From Acidaminococcus fermentans_A (GTDB lineage Bacteria > Bacillota > Negativicutes > Acidaminococcales > Acidaminococcaceae), in NCBI RefSeq assembly GCF_052216985.1, contig NZ_JBQOUY010000012.1, positions 15,522 to 79,521 of the forward strand: 64,000 nucleotides of DNA. Direction: 5' to 3'. Of the stretch, positions 9,125-16,189 are shown piece after piece. Each line of letters begins with the position of its first letter. Positions within the stretch are counted from its first letter, which is position 1. The notes beneath the pieces were generated by a model. It did not search any database. It was not told the origin of the DNA and was given only the letters and a program-made list of their open reading frames with translations. Position numbers and translations under genes: made by a program.

Positions 9125-10069
9125 TCCCACCGGTCTGGCAAAATTCAGCGGGTTCACAGGGTTCCCGTTCTGACGGATTTCGAAATGTACATGGGGGCCG
9201 GTACTGTAGCCGCTGCTGCCGGCATAGCCGATCACATCTCCCCGGCGGACGGTCTGTCCCGGCTGCACGGCAATGGCACTCATGTGGCCGTAGCAGGTGG
9301 TGAGTCCGTTGCCGTGGTCGATGCTGACGAACCGGCCGTAGCCCCCGTTCCACTGGGCCTCTTCTACGGTCCCGGTGGAGGACGCCTTGATGGGTGTCCC
9401 GTAATCTACGGCAATGTCGATGCCCGGATGGTAATCACTGCCACCGCCGAAAGGATCCGCCCGGAGACCGAAGAAGGAGCTGATCTCCCCTCCGCTGACG
9501 GGCCAGCCGTAGGTGCCGTCCCCGGTATTGGAAAGGGCCAGCAGCATGTTGGTGAGGTTCTCCTTCTTGTAGGCCAGCTTCTTCCAGTTGATTTCATCCT
9601 GGACTTCCAGCACCGTCAGCTGGTCCGCTGTGGTGGAGCCACCCTGGCCCCCTTTGTCCAGTTCCTTGGATTTTTTGTCCACGGCCTGTTCACCGATCTT
9701 GACTCCGTCCTTGGACAGCTTTTCCCGGACGGCGTTTTCCACCTGGACCACCTGGGCCAGTTCCCGCTGGAGTTTTTCATTGTCGTCCATGAGCTTGGCC
9801 AGCCGTTCCGTATAGACTCCATAGTCCGCCCGGTAGTTGGCCAGTTCCGTCTGTTCATCCCAGGCCTTGAACAGCAGTCCGGCACATACTGCCAGTCCCA
9901 TGAGACTGGCCAGGAAGGCCCCGCAGAAGCCCATCAGCAGCTTGGGCCCCGCCTGGAATTCCTGGATCTGGCCGTCGGCATCCTTCCACTGGAAAGAGAA
10001 ACCGGCTCCCACCAGATGGCCGGAAGGGAGGAATCCTTTCAATTTTTCCTTCAGTTCTTTCTTTTCCAT
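9122..10069 (-). CDS. membrane-anchored M23 family peptidoglycan endopeptidase
   Basis: 315 residues. A short cytoplasmic N-terminus leads to one membrane helix (about 44-66), a coiled coil (about 72-120), a linker and a C-terminal LytM/M23 domain (about 195-310). The zinc and catalytic motifs HPGID, YGHM and HVHFE are intact, so it should be an active metallopeptidase cutting peptide cross-links in the periplasm. The coiled coil plus M23 layout resembles cell-separation or elongation factors such as EnvC/MepM relatives. AAGGAG precedes the ATG. An upstream hairpin (10085-10111) lies just before the ribosome binding site. Confidence 0.88.
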   Translation of the reverse strand: MEKKELKEKLKGFLPSGHLVGAGFSFQWKDADGQIQEFQAGPKLLMGFCGAFLASLMGLAVCAGLLFKAWDEQTELANYRADYGVYTERLAKLMDDNEKLQRELAQVVQVENAVREKLSKDGVKIGEQAVDKKSKELDKGGQGGSTTADQLTVLEVQDEINWKKLAYKKENLTNMLLALSNTGDGTYGWPVSGGEISSFFGLRADPFGGGSDYHPGIDIAVDYGTPIKASSTGTVEEAQWNGGYGRFVSIDHGNGLTTCYGHMSAIAVQPGQTVRRGDVIGYAGSSGYSTGPHVHFEIRQNGNPVNPLNFARPVG

Positions 10070-10084
10070 ACCTGCTCCTTACAA

Positions 10085-10111
10085 ACAGGACGTGCCAGCG
10101 GCACGTCCTGT
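10085..10111 (-). promoter_or_regulatory. 12-bp hairpin in the leader of the M23 gene
   Basis: ACAGGACGTGCC and its exact complement surround a 3-nt loop (AGC). It lies about 15 nt upstream of the M23 start codon and lacks a good T run, so it is as likely a leader structure as a terminator for padR. Confidence 0.5.
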
Positions 10112-10210
10112 ACAACTCTTCGATTGTTCTGCACACTTTGACTACCGAGTCAACATTTTAGCGCGAAAATCTGGAGCCTTCAACTGTTTACCCAAAAAAT
10201 TTACAAATTG

Positions 10211-10750
10211 TTAAATCTCTGCCAACTGCTTCTTTTCCCATGCCAGCTTCTGGGTTTCCCGCTGGATGGCTTCCTGCAGGATCAAGGCGTGGCCCCAGTC
10301 TTTTTCCTGGGCTTTTTGGGTGGAAAACAGCAGCTGCCAGCGGAGTCGGAGGTGAGCCAAGTGCTCTTCGTGGCGGCGGATGTCTGCCTGGAACAGCTGA
10401 CGAAGCTGGGGATCCTTCCGGCTGCGGATCAGATACAGCTTCATGGTGAATTCATCCCGGGTGGGCATCATATCTCCCAAAGGCTGAACCAGCCATTCCT
10501 GGAGCCGTTTTTCGCCGGTTGGGGCCAGGCGGTAGTATTTTTTCTGGAGCTTTGTGCCCACGGTGCCGGTATAGCTGGTAATCTGCCCGCTTTCTTCCAG
10601 TTTCCGGAGTTCCGGATACACCTGGCTGTGCCGGGCACACCAGAAATCCCCCACTTCCTGTTCAAAGAGTTTCTTGATGTCGTAACCGGTCAGGTCTTGT
10701 TTGGCCAAAAGGCCTAGCAGCACATACCGGAGTGTGTTTTCTTTTGCCAT
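10211..10750 (-). CDS. PadR family transcriptional regulator
   Basis: 179 residues. The N-terminal winged-helix domain (about 1-85) has the PadR hallmarks LRYVLLGLLA, GYDIKKLFE and QVYPELRKLE. A C-terminal alpha-helical dimerisation segment (about 90-179, Vir_act_alpha_C type) follows. PadR proteins usually repress an adjacent divergent gene and release DNA on binding a small, often aromatic, ligand. It is divergent from the hydrolase/dioxygenase operon. The 174-bp gap holds two sites of the PadR form (ATGT-N8-ACAT and CTGT-N8-ACAG), so it very probably controls that operon. Confidence 0.9.
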   Translation of the reverse strand: MAKENTLRYVLLGLLAKQDLTGYDIKKLFEQEVGDFWCARHSQVYPELRKLEESGQITSYTGTVGTKLQKKYYRLAPTGEKRLQEWLVQPLGDMMPTRDEFTMKLYLIRSRKDPQLRQLFQADIRRHEEHLAHLRLRWQLLFSTQKAQEKDWGHALILQEAIQRETQKLAWEKKQLAEI

Positions 10751-10798
10751 GGAACCGCTCCTTTCTCTGGATGTATTATATCATAGAATAAATTTGAA

Positions 10799-10814
10799 CT
10801 GTAAATATTGACAG
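10799..10814. promoter_or_regulatory. putative PadR operator 1 (overlaps -35)
   Basis: CTGTAAATATTGACAG has the 4-8-4 symmetry of PadR sites (CTGT-N8-ACAG) and covers most of the -35 hexamer TTGACA at 10808-10813. Confidence 0.65.
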
Positions 10815-10836
10815 TATATCTGGTCCGTGCTACACT
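10808..10836 (+). promoter_or_regulatory. sigma-70-type promoter of the hydrolase/dioxygenase operon
   Basis: TTGACA (10808-10813), a 17-nt spacer and TACACT (10831-10836). Transcription should begin near 10843, between the two PadR-like operators. Confidence 0.75.
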
Positions 10837-10853
10837 CATGGCAACAGACGAAT

Positions 10854-10869
10854 ATGTAAATATTTACAT
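10854..10869. promoter_or_regulatory. putative PadR operator 2 (perfect palindrome)
   Basis: ATGTAAATATTTACAT is a perfect 16-bp palindrome and fits the classical PadR pattern ATGT-N8-ACAT exactly. Its centre is 55 bp from that of operator 1, just downstream of the predicted transcription start. Confidence 0.75.
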
Positions 10870-10924
10870 CTTTTTTGGATTCTGATGAACGGAAGGCTGT
10901 TTGATCAAGCAGGAGGTTATTGCC

Positions 10925-11908
10925 ATGGAAATCAATGGAAAAATGAGCCGGCTGGTACTGTCCAGTTTGCTTTTGTTGGGCATGACGGGATTTTCCGGGG
11001 CAGAAGCGGCGGAACATTATCCTAGTAAGACTCTGGACGTGACTCCGGTGAAAACGGAAGTGAAGCAAATTTCCGGAGTGGTCTATGAACAGGTACCCAG
11101 CCGGGGCTATCCCAATGTGCCCATGGCCATGGATCTGCTCCAGCCTCAGAAAAAGACTCCCATGCCGGCCATTGTCTTTGTGACCGGGGGCGGGTTTATC
11201 AACGCCAATAAGGACAATGGGGTCCAGCTGCGGAATTACCTGGCGGAAAAAGGCTATGTGGTGGCCAGCATCACCTATCGGGTGGCTCCTACCGCCCGGT
11301 TCCCGGAACCCTTGGAAGACGTAAAGGCTTCCATCCGGTATCTTCGGGCTCATGCGGACCAATGGAACATCGACAAAAACCGGATTGGCATCGTGGGAGG
11401 CAGTGCCGGTGGCTATCTGTCCGCTTTTGCAGGGACTACCAGCGGTACCCGGACCTTTGACAAGGGAGAAAACCTCCAGGAATCCAGCCAGGTGAACTGT
11501 GCCGTGGATCTCTATGGTCTGTCGGACTTGAGCCGGGTGGGCATGGACTACAGCCCGGAAAACCAGAAACGGCACCAGTCCGCCGGGGCCACGGAAGCCC
11601 TGTGGGTCAACGGCAGCCCGGTGTTCGGCGGGAAGGACGGAGGGGTCCTGGCCGATCCCAAAGCTACGGAGGCCGCCAACCCCATTGCCTACATCGGGAA
11701 AAACAGTGCGCCCATGCTGCTGATGCACGGGACGGCGGACAAGGTGGTGTCCCCGGGCCAGACGGACCTGCTGTACCAGGCCCTGAAAGCCAAGGGGGTG
11801 CCGGCGGAACGGTACGAGGTTGCCGGGGCTGCCCATGGCGGCGTATACTGGGTCCAGGATAAGGTACTCCATGTCATTGGGGATTTCTTTGACCGGTATC
11901 TGAAATAA
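10925..11908 (+). CDS. secreted alpha/beta hydrolase (BD-FAE/esterase-like)
   Basis: 327 residues from the ATG that follows AGGAGG with an 8-nt spacer; the in-frame ATG at 10901 has no site. A signal peptide (about 1-29, ending near AEAA) precedes an alpha/beta hydrolase domain. It shows an oxyanion-type TGGGF (about 87-91), the nucleophile motif GGSAGG with Ser160, an Asp in HGTADKV and a His near the C-terminus (AAHGG). The family hydrolyses carboxyl esters. It is the first gene of a two-gene operon with a LigB-type protein and is probably repressed by the divergent PadR protein, which suggests a phenolic ester or similar as inducer (inference). Confidence 0.85.
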   Translation: MEINGKMSRLVLSSLLLLGMTGFSGAEAAEHYPSKTLDVTPVKTEVKQISGVVYEQVPSRGYPNVPMAMDLLQPQKKTPMPAIVFVTGGGFINANKDNGVQLRNYLAEKGYVVASITYRVAPTARFPEPLEDVKASIRYLRAHADQWNIDKNRIGIVGGSAGGYLSAFAGTTSGTRTFDKGENLQESSQVNCAVDLYGLSDLSRVGMDYSPENQKRHQSAGATEALWVNGSPVFGGKDGGVLADPKATEAANPIAYIGKNSAPMLLMHGTADKVVSPGQTDLLYQALKAKGVPAERYEVAGAAHGGVYWVQDKVLHVIGDFFDRYLK

Positions 11909-11921
11909 CAGGAGGAAAAAC

Positions 11922-12713
11922 ATGGAAGAAAAGAAAATCTTGCCGGTGGTGTTTTCCGGCCACGGCAGTCCCATGATTGCCCTGGAACACAATGCAATCA
12001 CAGAAGGGATGGACCGGATCGGCCGGGCGGTGGAAAGCCAGTTTGGCCGGCCCAAGGCCATCTTGATGGTATCCGCTCACTGGTATACCCACGGGACCTT
12101 TGTCCAGAGCGCCCCGGAACCCCGGCAGGTCTACGATATGTACGGGTTCCCCAAGGAATTGTATGAAGTGAAGTATCCCGCCAAAGGAGATGGAGAACTG
12201 ACCCGAAAGGTGCAGGCTCTGCTAGGCTCTGCCGTGGCCGTCAATGACGACTGGGGCATTGACCACGGGGCCTGGACGGTGCTGGTCCACATGTTCCCCA
12301 AGGCCGACATTCCGGTGGTCCAGCTGTCTGTGGACGGGGACATTTCCCATGCGGAGGAATTTGCCCTGGGACAGAAACTGGCCGCTCTCCGGAAAGAAGG
12401 ATATCTGATCCTGGGCAGCGGGAATGTGGTACACAATCTCCGGAAAGTGGAATGGGAGAATGCAGGAGGTTCCGCCGCCACCCTCCGGTTCAACGACTAT
12501 ATCACGGAAGCAGTGCTCCAGGGAGACACGGCTAAGGTAATCGGGTTCGAATCCCATCCGGATGCAGGGTACGCCGTACCCACCCCGGATCATTACCTGC
12601 CACTCCTGGTATGCCTGGGAGCCGCCGGCACGGACCGGGCCCAGGTGTTCAACAAAATCTGCAACCTGGGATACATGGCTATGACCGGATATGCCTGGGG
12701 GATGAAGGGATAA
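11922..12713 (+). CDS. DODA-type extradiol ring-cleavage dioxygenase (LigB family, YgiD-like)
   Basis: 263 residues, the usual length for the family. Probable metal ligands are H14 (SGHGSP), H53 (SAHW) and H171 (GSGNVVHNL), with further conserved histidines in DHGAW (H115) and PDHYLPLL. Relatives such as E. coli YgiD open catechol rings of L-DOPA with O2. It starts 13 bp after the hydrolase stop, so the two are co-transcribed. An O2-consuming enzyme is odd in an apparent strict anaerobe; it may act under microaerobic exposure or on another substrate. Confidence 0.85.
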   Translation: MEEKKILPVVFSGHGSPMIALEHNAITEGMDRIGRAVESQFGRPKAILMVSAHWYTHGTFVQSAPEPRQVYDMYGFPKELYEVKYPAKGDGELTRKVQALLGSAVAVNDDWGIDHGAWTVLVHMFPKADIPVVQLSVDGDISHAEEFALGQKLAALRKEGYLILGSGNVVHNLRKVEWENAGGSAATLRFNDYITEAVLQGDTAKVIGFESHPDAGYAVPTPDHYLPLLVCLGAAGTDRAQVFNKICNLGYMAMTGYAWGMKG

Positions 12714-12723
12714 GAGTGAAGAG

Positions 12724-12760
12724 AGGGGTGTTGCGCGCAACGTGCAACACCCCTTCTTTT
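12724..12760 (+). terminator. intrinsic terminator, TTGC type
   Basis: AGGGGTGTTGC (12724-12734) pairs with its complement at 12744-12754, followed by a T-rich tract. It ends the hydrolase/dioxygenase operon and belongs to the recurring hairpin family seen throughout the window. Confidence 0.85.
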
Positions 12761-12799
12761 ATCCCACATAATAATCGATAAAAATTATCTAAAAATGAC

Positions 12800-12828
12800 T
12801 TGTATTATTTTTAAAAGTATCGTATAAT
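12800..12828 (+). promoter_or_regulatory. promoter of the aldehyde dehydrogenase gene
   Basis: TTGTAT (12800-12805), a 17-nt spacer and TATAAT (12823-12828). The decamer CGATAAAAAT occurs upstream (12776-12785) and downstream (12844-12853) of the promoter, as expected for a regulator binding on both sides. Confidence 0.7.
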
Positions 12829-12882
12829 ATGGTTAACTGTAAACGATAAAAATACATTTAGACAATTAAAGGAGGATCGATG

Positions 12883-14277
12883 ATGGCTTATCAGACTATT
12901 TATCCGTATACCAATGAAGTGCTCCGTACCTATGAGAGTCTGTCCGATGCCGGGGTGGAAGAAGCCCTGGAACGGGCCTATGGACAATATCAGGCCTGGC
13001 AGAAAGACAATGATGTGGAAGGCCGGAAAGCTATCCTGCGCCAGGTGGCTGCCCTGCTCCGGCGGGATCTGGACCGGTATGCAGAAATTATGACCAAAGA
13101 CATGGGGAAACTGTTTGTGGAAGCCCAGGGAGAAGTGGCGCTCTGTGCTGCCATCGCTGAATATTATGCGGACCAGGCTGATGGATTCCTGGCCCGGGAA
13201 CCGGTGGAAACCCCGGCTGGCAAAGCCTATATCCTGAAACAGGCACGGGGCGTGATCATGGCGGTGGAACCCTGGAATTTCCCCTTCTACCAGGTGATGC
13301 GGGTGTTCGCCCCCAACTTCATCATCGGGAACCCGCTGCTGCTGAAACATGCCTCCAACTGCCCTGGATCCGCACTGGCTTTTGAGGCATTGGTCCGGGA
13401 AGCCGGGGCTCCAAAAGGGGCTTTCCAGAACCTGTTTGCCAGCTATGATCAGGTTTCTCGGATTATCGAAGATCCTCGGGTGGCCGGAGCCTGCCTGACC
13501 GGGTCGGAACGGGGCGGTTCTTCCGTGGCGGAACATGCTGGAAAGGCATTGAAGCCTTCTTCCCTGGAACTGGGAGGCAATGATGCCTTCATCGTCCTGG
13601 ATGATGCGGACATGGACGAAGTGAAATCCCAGCTGTTCGCCGCCCGGCTGTACAATGCGGGCCAGGTCTGCGTCTCTTCCAAACGGTTCATCGTGACGGA
13701 AAAGAACTATGACCGGTTCCTTCAGGATCTGACGGAAGTCTTTGCATCCGCTCAATGGGGGGATCCCATGGATCCGGCCACCACACTGGCACCCCTGTCC
13801 TCCGCCACGGCCAAGCGGGATGTGCTGGCGGCCATCAATCAGGCTGTCCAGGCCGGCGCCCGGGTGGTGTACGGGCACCAGCCCATCGAGAGCCCCGGTT
13901 ACTTCGTGATGCCCACCATCCTGACCGATGTGACGAAGGACAATCCTCTGTACAACAAAGAAGTCTTTGGTCCGGTGGGTGTGGTGTACAAAGTCCGGGA
14001 TGAAGAGGAAGCCATTGCCCTGGCCAACGATTCCAGCTATGGGTTGGGGAATACGGTGTTCAGCAGCGATATGGACCATGCCGGCCGGGTGGCGGCCCGG
14101 ATCGAAACCGGGATGAGCTTCATCAACCATGGCTGGACCTCCCTGCCGGAACTGCCTTTCGGCGGTGTGAAGAATTCCGGTTACGGACACGAACTGTCTC
14201 GGAGCGGGTTCGACACCTTCGTGAACCAGCATCTGGTATTCATTCCCCAGGCCGTATGGGAACGGCACGGGAAGTAA
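12883..14277 (+). CDS. NAD(P)+-dependent aldehyde dehydrogenase, succinate-semialdehyde dehydrogenase-like
   Basis: 464 residues starting at the second of two adjacent ATGs (GGAGG with a 7-nt spacer). The aldehyde dehydrogenase landmarks are present: PWNFPFYQV, the general-base Glu in LELGGND (about 230), the nucleophile Cys in GQVCVSS (about 264) and EVFGPV near the end. The closest class appears to be the short succinate-semialdehyde dehydrogenase group. Oxidation of an aldehyde from amino-acid or GABA breakdown is plausible, but the substrate cannot be read from the sequence. It is monocistronic, with its own promoter and terminator. Confidence 0.88.
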   Translation: MAYQTIYPYTNEVLRTYESLSDAGVEEALERAYGQYQAWQKDNDVEGRKAILRQVAALLRRDLDRYAEIMTKDMGKLFVEAQGEVALCAAIAEYYADQADGFLAREPVETPAGKAYILKQARGVIMAVEPWNFPFYQVMRVFAPNFIIGNPLLLKHASNCPGSALAFEALVREAGAPKGAFQNLFASYDQVSRIIEDPRVAGACLTGSERGGSSVAEHAGKALKPSSLELGGNDAFIVLDDADMDEVKSQLFAARLYNAGQVCVSSKRFIVTEKNYDRFLQDLTEVFASAQWGDPMDPATTLAPLSSATAKRDVLAAINQAVQAGARVVYGHQPIESPGYFVMPTILTDVTKDNPLYNKEVFGPVGVVYKVRDEEEAIALANDSSYGLGNTVFSSDMDHAGRVAARIETGMSFINHGWTSLPELPFGGVKNSGYGHELSRSGFDTFVNQHLVFIPQAVWERHGK

Positions 14278-14284
14278 AAGCCAA

Positions 14285-14322
14285 AAGGGGCTGCTGCGTG
14301 AGCAACAGCCCCTTCTTTTTTT
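14285..14322. terminator. intrinsic terminator, TTGC type
   Basis: GGGGCTGCTGC pairs with GCAACAGCCCC (one G-T pair) around a short loop and is followed by a long T run. It lies between convergent genes; the M29 stop codon begins at 14323. Confidence 0.85.
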
Positions 14323-15562
14323 ATGCCCAATCCCCGTTGATGAACACGGGCACCTTTGTCCCGTCTTTCCGGATCCCGGTGATGGTGAGATCTGGGCTGC
14401 CCACCATGAAGTCTACGTGGATCATGGAATCGTTGAGTCCGGCTTTTTTCAGGCCTTCTTCGTCCATTTCCGCTCCTTTTTCCACACAGGTGGGGTAGGC
14501 GTCCCCCAGGGCCAGGTGGCAGGAGGCGTTTTCATCCAGGAGGGTTTCGTAGAAAACCGTATCCATCAGGGAAATGGGAGAATGGTAGGGGATGAGGGCC
14601 ACTTCTCCCAGCCGGCAGGCACCGTCATCCATTTTCAGCAGGTCTTTCAGGACTTCTTCTCCCTTTTCCGCCGTGGCTTCTACAACTTTTCCGCTTTTAA
14701 AGGTGAGACGGAAATTTTCAATGAGGTTCCCGCTGTACACCAGGGGACGGGTGCTGTACACAACCCCGTCTACCCGGTCCGCCTGAGGCGCGGAATACAC
14801 TTCTTCCGTAGGGATGTTGGCGTTGAACAGGAAGCCCCGGGCGGTGCTCTCAGCCCCACCCTGCCAGATGTGGCGGTCCGGCAGGCCCACAGTGAGATGG
14901 GTGCCCTGGCTGTTTTCATATTCCAGGGCAGTGAACTGCTGGGCCGTCAGCCATTCCCGGCGCTGCTTCAGTTCCGCCAGATGCTTGTCCCAGTCGGCCA
15001 AAGGATCTTCGCCCAGACACCGGGCCGCATCCAGCAGCCGGATCCACAGCCTGTCCATGCCTTCCTGTTCCGGCAGCGCCGGGTACAGCAGCTTGGCCCA
15101 CACCGCACTGGGGACGGCGGCCACCAGCCAGTTGGTCTTGGAAGCCATCATCCCGTCGGAATATTCCTTCACCGCCTGGTGGAAAGCCTTCTGCCAGGCC
15201 ATGATCTTTTTCCGGTCGATGCCCTTCATGGCGTAGGGATCGGCGGAGATCAGGCTCAGGAAAGCGGCACCCTTCCGGTAATAATCCAGATTGAATCCAC
15301 TGCGCCAGTGGGGGACAACTTCGAACTTGTCCTGGGTTTCATACTCATACCGGAGCCGGGTGGTCCCGTTGCAGTACCAGTTGAACACCACCTGGGCAGC
15401 CCCGGCCTTATAGGCTTCTTCCGTCAGTAGGGTGGCGAACCGGCTGGCTTCCACCGGGGCATTGATCACCAGGATCTGGTCCTTCTGGAGGCAGATCCCT
15501 TTTTGCAGCAGGACCCGGGCGTACAGGGGCAGCTGTCGGGTCAGGGTTTCTTGTATATCCAT
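14321..15562 (-). CDS. M29 family metal-dependent aminopeptidase (AmpS/PepS type)
   Basis: 413 residues, the typical length of the thermophilic aminopeptidase (M29) family. Recognisable features are the N-terminal LLQKGICLQKDQILVI and the C-terminal metal-site regions with conserved Glu and His (GEVALIPYHSPIS, HLALGDAYP, IHVDFMVGS). The enzyme removes N-terminal residues from peptides in the cytoplasm, fitting an amino-acid-fermenting lifestyle. The ATG at 15562 has AGGAG 8 nt upstream; an in-frame GTG at 15571 overlaps that site and was rejected. A TATAAT lies upstream on the minus strand (15597-15592). Confidence 0.88.
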   Translation of the reverse strand: MDIQETLTRQLPLYARVLLQKGICLQKDQILVINAPVEASRFATLLTEEAYKAGAAQVVFNWYCNGTTRLRYEYETQDKFEVVPHWRSGFNLDYYRKGAAFLSLISADPYAMKGIDRKKIMAWQKAFHQAVKEYSDGMMASKTNWLVAAVPSAVWAKLLYPALPEQEGMDRLWIRLLDAARCLGEDPLADWDKHLAELKQRREWLTAQQFTALEYENSQGTHLTVGLPDRHIWQGGAESTARGFLFNANIPTEEVYSAPQADRVDGVVYSTRPLVYSGNLIENFRLTFKSGKVVEATAEKGEEVLKDLLKMDDGACRLGEVALIPYHSPISLMDTVFYETLLDENASCHLALGDAYPTCVEKGAEMDEEGLKKAGLNDSMIHVDFMVGSPDLTITGIRKDGTKVPVFINGDWA

Positions 15563-15877
15563 GGAAATCACTCCTTTTTAGACTGTTTTTTATTATACAG
15601 GAAAACATGGGAAGGAAAAAGCAGGAAGAGGCTTTTTTGCGATTTCCCTGTATCATACGTTACAAAATTATCAAAGAATGGAACAAAGAAGATTGTAATA
15701 GACGAAAATAAGAAAAGTTTTTGTTACAAAATCGAATACAGTATAGTATAATGTTTTTATAGTGTTTCAGCAGGGATTTTTTTCTTTTTGTTGAAATACT
15801 ATATAGGTTACTGCTCTTTATCCTTTTCTTACCAATCTGGAAGGCATCTGCCTTCCCTGCGCAAAGGTGGTGATACC
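15563..15877. other. divergent intergenic region between M29 peptidase and V-ATPase operon
   Basis: AT-rich gap with no supportable gene. It holds the M29 -10 element, the V-ATPase promoter (15724-15752), a leader of about 118 nt and, just before the first gene, a perfect 8-bp hairpin (GGAAGGCA, 15839-15846, and TGCCTTCC, 15849-15856). Confidence 0.6.
15724..15752 (+). promoter_or_regulatory. promoter of the V-ATPase operon
   Basis: TATAAT at 15747-15752 with TTACAA 17 nt upstream (15724-15729). The -10 is perfect and the -35 is only moderate. Confidence 0.6.
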
Positions 15878-16189
15878 ATGTCCATGCTGGAAGACATCAA
15901 AAATGCCGAGCAGAAGGCGGATGACCTGAAGAAACAGGCCACTCTGGAAGCCCGGAATACGGTACGGGACGCCCAGGCGGAAGCCCACAAAGAGGCGGAA
16001 GCCCTGATTGCGGAAGCCCGGAAACAGGCTGCTGCAGCCATTGCCCAGGCGGAAGCCCAGGCTAAACAGGAAGCCGATGCCCTGGTGGCGGAAAACCGGA
16101 AACGGGATGAGGCCCAGGCGGCGGAAGCCCGGAAGAATCTGGATGCGGCGGTCCAGTATATTATGAAGAAGGTCGTGATCGAATGTTAG
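15878..16189 (+). CDS. ntpF: V-type ATPase peripheral-stalk subunit G/H (NtpF-like)
   Basis: 103 residues, nearly all one charged coiled coil rich in Ala, Glu and Lys (AEARKQAAAAIAQAEAQAKQ). This is the form of the small peripheral-stalk subunit that pairs with subunit E and links the V1 head to subunit I. AAAGGTGG lies 7 nt upstream of the ATG. It opens the nine-gene operon and overlaps ntpI by 7 bp. The assignment rests on position and coiled-coil composition rather than on specific motifs. Confidence 0.82.
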   Translation: MSMLEDIKNAEQKADDLKKQATLEARNTVRDAQAEAHKEAEALIAEARKQAAAAIAQAEAQAKQEADALVAENRKRDEAQAAEARKNLDAAVQYIMKKVVIEC

